From NCBI GenBank assembly GCA_027559495.1, contig JAMXSV010000026.1, positions 1 to 64,000 on the forward strand: a stretch of DNA of 64,000 nucleotides, written 5' to 3'. The notes beneath the pieces were generated by a model. It saw nothing but the letters and a program-made list of their open reading frames with translations. It was not told the DNA's origin and made no database searches. Position 1 is the first letter of the stretch, and each line of letters starts with the position of its first letter. Below are positions 59,672 through 64,000 of this stretch, piece after piece. The translations under genes and the position numbers were made by a program. The stretch comes from Aurifilum marmelostoma (taxonomy: Eukaryota > Ascomycota > Sordariomycetes > Diaporthales > Cryphonectriaceae).

Positions 59672-61206
59672 TTACTCAGATGCTTCTAGAGTGTAGAGAA
59701 GCGTGCCCCATCCTAGCTGGTCATAACCGCCGCTGTCCGAGCCATAGTCTCCGGAGCCGCCCTCGGTACCGTTGTTGTTGGCAAGAACAGCGTCACGGAA
59801 TTTCTCTGTCCAAGTCACGTTCTGCCCTTTGAGGACACCGTAGTGATTGTACAGAATCTCCCAGCTCGGTCGCATGTCTCCTCGGGAACCGTTGCTGATA
59901 GTCGGTAGGGCGATCGGCCAGTGGTCGTATGGGGTATACGGTACATCATAGCCCAAGTTGTATCTCGCGGTATACTCGGCGCTGTGAACAGTATAGCTTG
60001 TTAGCAATATGGAATTGAAGATGATAGGGTCTTGGAGGGGATAGAAGCTGAGTGTAGACTAATTAAGACTTACGCCGCTAGGATGGCACTGTCGTTGTAA
60101 GCATATAGATCATTCCCTTGATTGTAACTGATCTGGCCCAGAACGCCGAGCAGAGCAATCACGAGGGTGTTGTGCCCCTGGTCACGCCCAGATTCCTGCG
60201 TCTGACCAAGATGCTGGTTGTCGTAGAAATGGGAATAAGGAATAGCTTCGTTGACCTGGCCATTACCAGTACCATTGTAGAACCAACCAATGCCCTGATT
60301 ATAAATGGTCTGATTGTCCGTCAGGACACCGATGGACATGGCTGACGCTTCAAGAGAAAGATCCCAGTTGGAATAGACGATGTTTGCCTCTGAGCCCCAA
60401 TCCTCGTGCTGCTCGAACCAGAAGTTGACCACCGAGTAGAAAACATCAACCATCATAGTTTGGAACCGAGTGAAATTCTCCGCTGGCCATCCTTCATAGT
60501 CACGCATCAGTTCACCGGCCTGTGCAAATTGGTATCCGTATATACCAGCAGAGAGATAAACGTCTGTGTCGCCTCCCAGAGCCACAAGGGTCGAGGACCA
60601 TGAGTCCATGATCCGAACAGCAGCATCGCCAAAGGTGGTGTTGCCGCTGATGCAGTAACGAATCGCGAGGGCGTAAGCGGCAGCTACATCTCGGTATAGC
60701 TGGCCGTAGTTCTGAGCGTTGACGCCGTCAGAACCGCGGTAGATGGTGGGTGCTGGGTCCGCCTCGTACGTAGGCGAGGCGTACCCGCTCTCGCAGAAAG
60801 TTTCCCAGGCTTGGGACCATGGCTGGTCGCCGGCGGACAGGTGGGCTTGGATGCGTGCAAAATCATCCTTAGTGTTGAGCAGACCGGGATGGGTAAATGT
60901 AGCTGGAGCATAGAGAGAAGTAGACGTGGACCTCGGAACTGCCGTCGATCCAGAAGCAGTGGTTGTGGAGTTGGTGGATACAACGACCAAAGTTGAAGGG
61001 CTAATAGTGCTCGAGACCTGAGGTTCGGAGGACGTGTCTGCCGTAGACGAAAGGCTCAAGGTGGCCGGCACCGACGAGGATCCAAGCAGTGTCGTGGATG
61101 AAGGGCGGTGCGGGTGTCGTGCCGGCGTGTGCTTGGATTGATGAACGGGCGGACGAGCTGCGCCTGCGCAGCCCAGGGTGGCTAAAATGAATGGAACTAG
61201 TTTCAT
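59672..61206 (-). CDS. Secreted alginate-lyase-domain protein (480 aa, two exons)
   Basis: Exons 61206-60074 and 59981-59672 on the minus strand, one 92-nt GT-AG intron, joined frame 481 codons. The start at 61206 gives a classical signal peptide (MKLVPFILATLGCAGA); the frame's earlier GTG at 61221 is not a likely start. Residues 25-100 are a Ser/Thr/Pro-rich linker, probably O-glycosylated. The catalytic domain (about 105-440) has THPGLL (105-110), YSNWDLS (278-284) and QESGRDQGH (337-345), the conserved signature of the alginate lyase (PF05426-like) family of helical barrel polysaccharide lyases. Several N-glycosylation sites are present. It should cleave an acidic polysaccharide outside the cell by beta-elimination; the true substrate in fungi is uncertain. 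Coding bases are normal and no stops of the RIP kind are found. Confidence 0.88.
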
Positions 61207-64000
61207 GCTGTAGGTAGACACAAAGAACGATCAAGACAGTAGGATGAGAACGAGACAGTTATCAAAGAATGTGGTGTCAATTTGGGATGTTGACAGAAAG
61301 GAACGTTATAACAGGATGACTGGTGTAATTGATGAAATGAATGTCACTAGAAAACCATAAGTAGGATGGACATTCAGAGCTTGCGAGTAAGAAGGGGTGA
61401 TGAATTTATCAATTATATAACAACTTGGTTGCAGAGAACGGGGACCCAGGAGGCAAGTAATCCCTATTGGTATGACAAGCAACTCAACATAGCCCGAATG
61501 ATTGCATCCCTTAAGCCTCTAAGCTTGAGTTCTGCGCATCATATTGCCGAGATTGAGATCTGAATGTAGATGCGCAAGCTACTTGGGAAGCTAGTTTGCA
61601 AGAATGGAGGCAATGACCCAACTTGCTGCCTGATTTGACATGAGTAGTGGGCTGAGCCTGTAGTGTGTAGATTCGCGGGGTAGTTACCTGAAACACGCTA
61701 ATGTCAGCTCTGAATACTGGGGTGTGACAGGGCGGTAAGTGAGTATTTAGGTGGGGGCTACACTAGCAGCTGTCAAAGCCAATGACAGTAGAACATGCGC
61801 AGATGTTTATACTTGGGAAAGTTTACCTATAAGAGAACGAAATAAAAGCAATACTACCAAGTAAACATCTGCAACTACCCTAAGGAATAGAATATAAGCT
61901 TTGAAGCTTTGTAAGATAGCTATACAGTTGGATTGCTAGTAGAATGTCAAGAAAAAAGAATAGGAAAAAAGAGAGGGAAAAAAAAAAAAGGGCGAGTTAG
62001 TTCCTCTGCTTATCACAATCTCCTTCCTCTCAGAATTCTGTTCATTATGAAAGTAGGATTACATCCATTTTGGCTTAAGCGCACCAATCAAAGGGTCATG
62101 TAAGTTCTGTAAAAAGAGACACTTTAGATAGAAACTTGCAGCGGATAGCAATATGTTTGAATCAATGATGGATCTTGCAAGGTTTAAAGAGCGGGCAAAT
62201 TAAATAAGCATAGTTCGAAGGGGTATATTACGGGCTGGATATATATCCACATTTCGGGACGCCAGGGCCATCAGACGATGTCACCAAGTAGGCCGGGTTG
62301 TTTTCTAGTTCCCAGTCCTGTTTCCACTACCTATACATTCTTTATTCTTCGAGCCATAATGCTGGATTACGCGCTTTCTGTGACACAATCTTCCACAGCG
62401 GGCTGCTTCACTCAATGCACTGCAAAGTATCGCCGACGGTGTATGCAACTGCGTGTCGCAGGATTCGAAGCCCTAGCGTTGGTTACGCGTCTCGCCCGTG
62501 CAGAGGATCGGCAGCGCATATGTCACCGCTCCTAGGGTCATGATGGGCTCAAAATGGCTTGAGACTGCCTCGGTATTCTCTTCTACACCCTGCTAGCAAT
62601 CGTATGCATATACATAGTACCCTAGCTTGAGAGGTGGTCCAGCAATTCTACATACGCCCCGCCATCGACCAAGGCAGTCGTACGATGTTGACAACATTCT
62701 AATCTCTATCCAATCGCAGTCTTAAACAGAATGCTGTTTCGAGATTGATCTAGTAAATTACTCGCGCTAGATACGAGAACTCCCATTTTTCTCGGGCTTT
62801 TACAACAGCCGAGTCTCGTGAATGTTGGTGTGTTTCGAATCATGAACATACCTGAGTGCGTTGTATTTCTCCTTGCCAGCTTGAGATGCTTTTATGAAAC
62901 GAGTTGGATGCTCTAGACCTTAATTTGTGAGTTATTCGTATTTTGCAAACAAATAAGAGCCTGGACAAGCGAAATGTTAGTCCCTCTTTTTTGTTGATCT
63001 TTTAGAAAGAATTTAGGGGGGGCGGGGGGCGGGAAGGGTCCAGTATCATACGGCTGTTGATGTATACTGAAAAGTATTACGCTTCGTCGAACTTGTCCTT
63101 CCGTAGTTTTCAGATCATCCCTTTGCACAACGGGCTTGCAGTAACCCCCCAAACCCCCTCTTTCACTTTTTTTCAACTCGGTCGTGGAGCTTCGATACTC
63201 TGCTTAATACTATGCCGTCGAGTGTTCTGCAGCATAGTAAACGCCATGTGAAAGCGTGTTGTTCAGTCTGTGAGACTGTGAAAACTTCACCACTCATAAT
63301 ATTGTCTTTAGCTGCGCATCACTTTTAGTCCTCCCTTCTGTCAAGGTTCTTAACATAGACCATTGATATGGTGCTTAAAATAACAACAACGCTGTGAAAG
63401 CTTATTATGGCCGGTCTGGCCCGCGTGCGACCGGTCATGAATTCACATCTTGATATTATTCGGCACTCTGTCCTCCCGTGGAATGATCGCCGCATTCAAG
63501 GGAATCAGAGAATCAGGGGAGAGGGATAAACTCGCAAAAAATGAAGTCCAAGCGGTTGACATGGCCGTTTACTTCCATTTCATTGACTACATATGGCGCT
63601 CTTTGGGGTCGAGCATGCCCCTACGAGACGGGAAAAGTGACCATCATCGCGTTGTTACCTATATATCGATCTATTGAGTGACGTCTTGCCGGCAGCATTG
63701 AGGCACAGACATGGAGCGAGGATAGTAGGCAACACATACGAGGTCGGCTCAACACCACGACTATGGAATCGCAGGTGTTTCATTCTGGCTGCCGTCTTGC
63801 ATCGAAAAACTATGCAGTCCGCAGGAGGTCGACCGCGCTGCTATGAATGATTGCCTGCCAATCTCCAAAATGCCGTCTTTGGCCGCAATCATAACGAAGG
63901 TCTACCGTTGGAGGCCTGTCCCGCCAGGCAACTTGTCACCGTCGAGAACGGGTTTATGCGCCACTAAAATCGCAGTGGGGGGCAAACATTAGAACCGCAA
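61207..64000. other. Gene-poor region at the window's right edge
   Basis: Balanced composition with small frames only (for example 62278-62535, 62298-62543, 63057-63251, 63450-63677), which overlap each other or use non-ATG starts and show no domain. A G-run interrupted by C lies at 63015-63031 and a purine tract at about 61951-61992. If a gene exists here it is either on splicing I could not resolve or continues past 64000. Confidence 0.4.

Noticed and set aside
61206..61221. Start at 61221 for the alginate-lyase-like gene
   Set aside because: It is GTG, and the ATG at 61206 places a signal peptide at the very N-terminus.

Overview
This window reads as the left end of a chromosome from a filamentous ascomycete (Pezizomycotina). 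It opens with 21 telomere units of the CCCTAA/CCCTGA type. A transposon-rich AT compartment follows, saturated with C-to-T / G-to-A changes of the repeat-induced point mutation (RIP) type. The window ends in an ordinary-composition block whose genes carry short GT-AG introns of 49-92 nt. The species cannot be named from the sequence.

Layout. 1-127 is telomere. 128-1695 is a minus-strand Ty3/Gypsy element (element A) cut off by the telomere and inserted at CTTAG into a second Gypsy copy (copy 1, plus strand, 1701-6702). 17620-25065 is a complete Gypsy element (copy 2, minus strand, 7446 bp, 461-bp LTRs, CTTAG target duplication). The pol order (RT, RNase H, integrase, chromodomain) makes the family a chromovirus. 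35469-38587 is a shortened Ty1/Copia element with 209-bp LTRs and a TTAGG duplication. Between them lie long degenerate reading frames: 7.4-8.4 kb, 11.2-15.1 kb, 28.7-29.3 kb (minus), an SNF2-type helicase at 32.4-35.3 kb, 39.9-40.6 kb and 44.7-46.2 kb. Several tandem repeats also lie there. A last Gypsy LTR ends at 48689, and the RIP signature fades there.

Gene block (48.8-64 kb). Four genes are intact in reconstruction: a Gfo/Idh/MocA oxidoreductase (minus, 49364-50578), a 12-exon sugar transporter (plus, 51146-53433), a phytanoyl-CoA-type Fe(II)/2-oxoglutarate dioxygenase (minus, 53720-54874), and a secreted alginate-lyase-family protein (minus, 59672-61206). The first three are packed as a divergent then a convergent pair. 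Together they suggest (inference) a small subtelomeric module for uptake and oxidation of a sugar or uronic-acid-like substrate, with a secreted polysaccharide lyase nearby. An 85-residue hypothetical ORF and a 52-residue ORF with a hydrophobic N-terminus are weaker calls. No tRNA, rRNA or CRISPR was seen.

The most notable signals are telomere-like repeats inside the Gypsy LTRs, a mutation signature that spares GpCpA, loss of that signature at the outer ends of elements, a conserved antisense reading frame in the Gypsy 3' region, and several large unrecognised pseudogenes.
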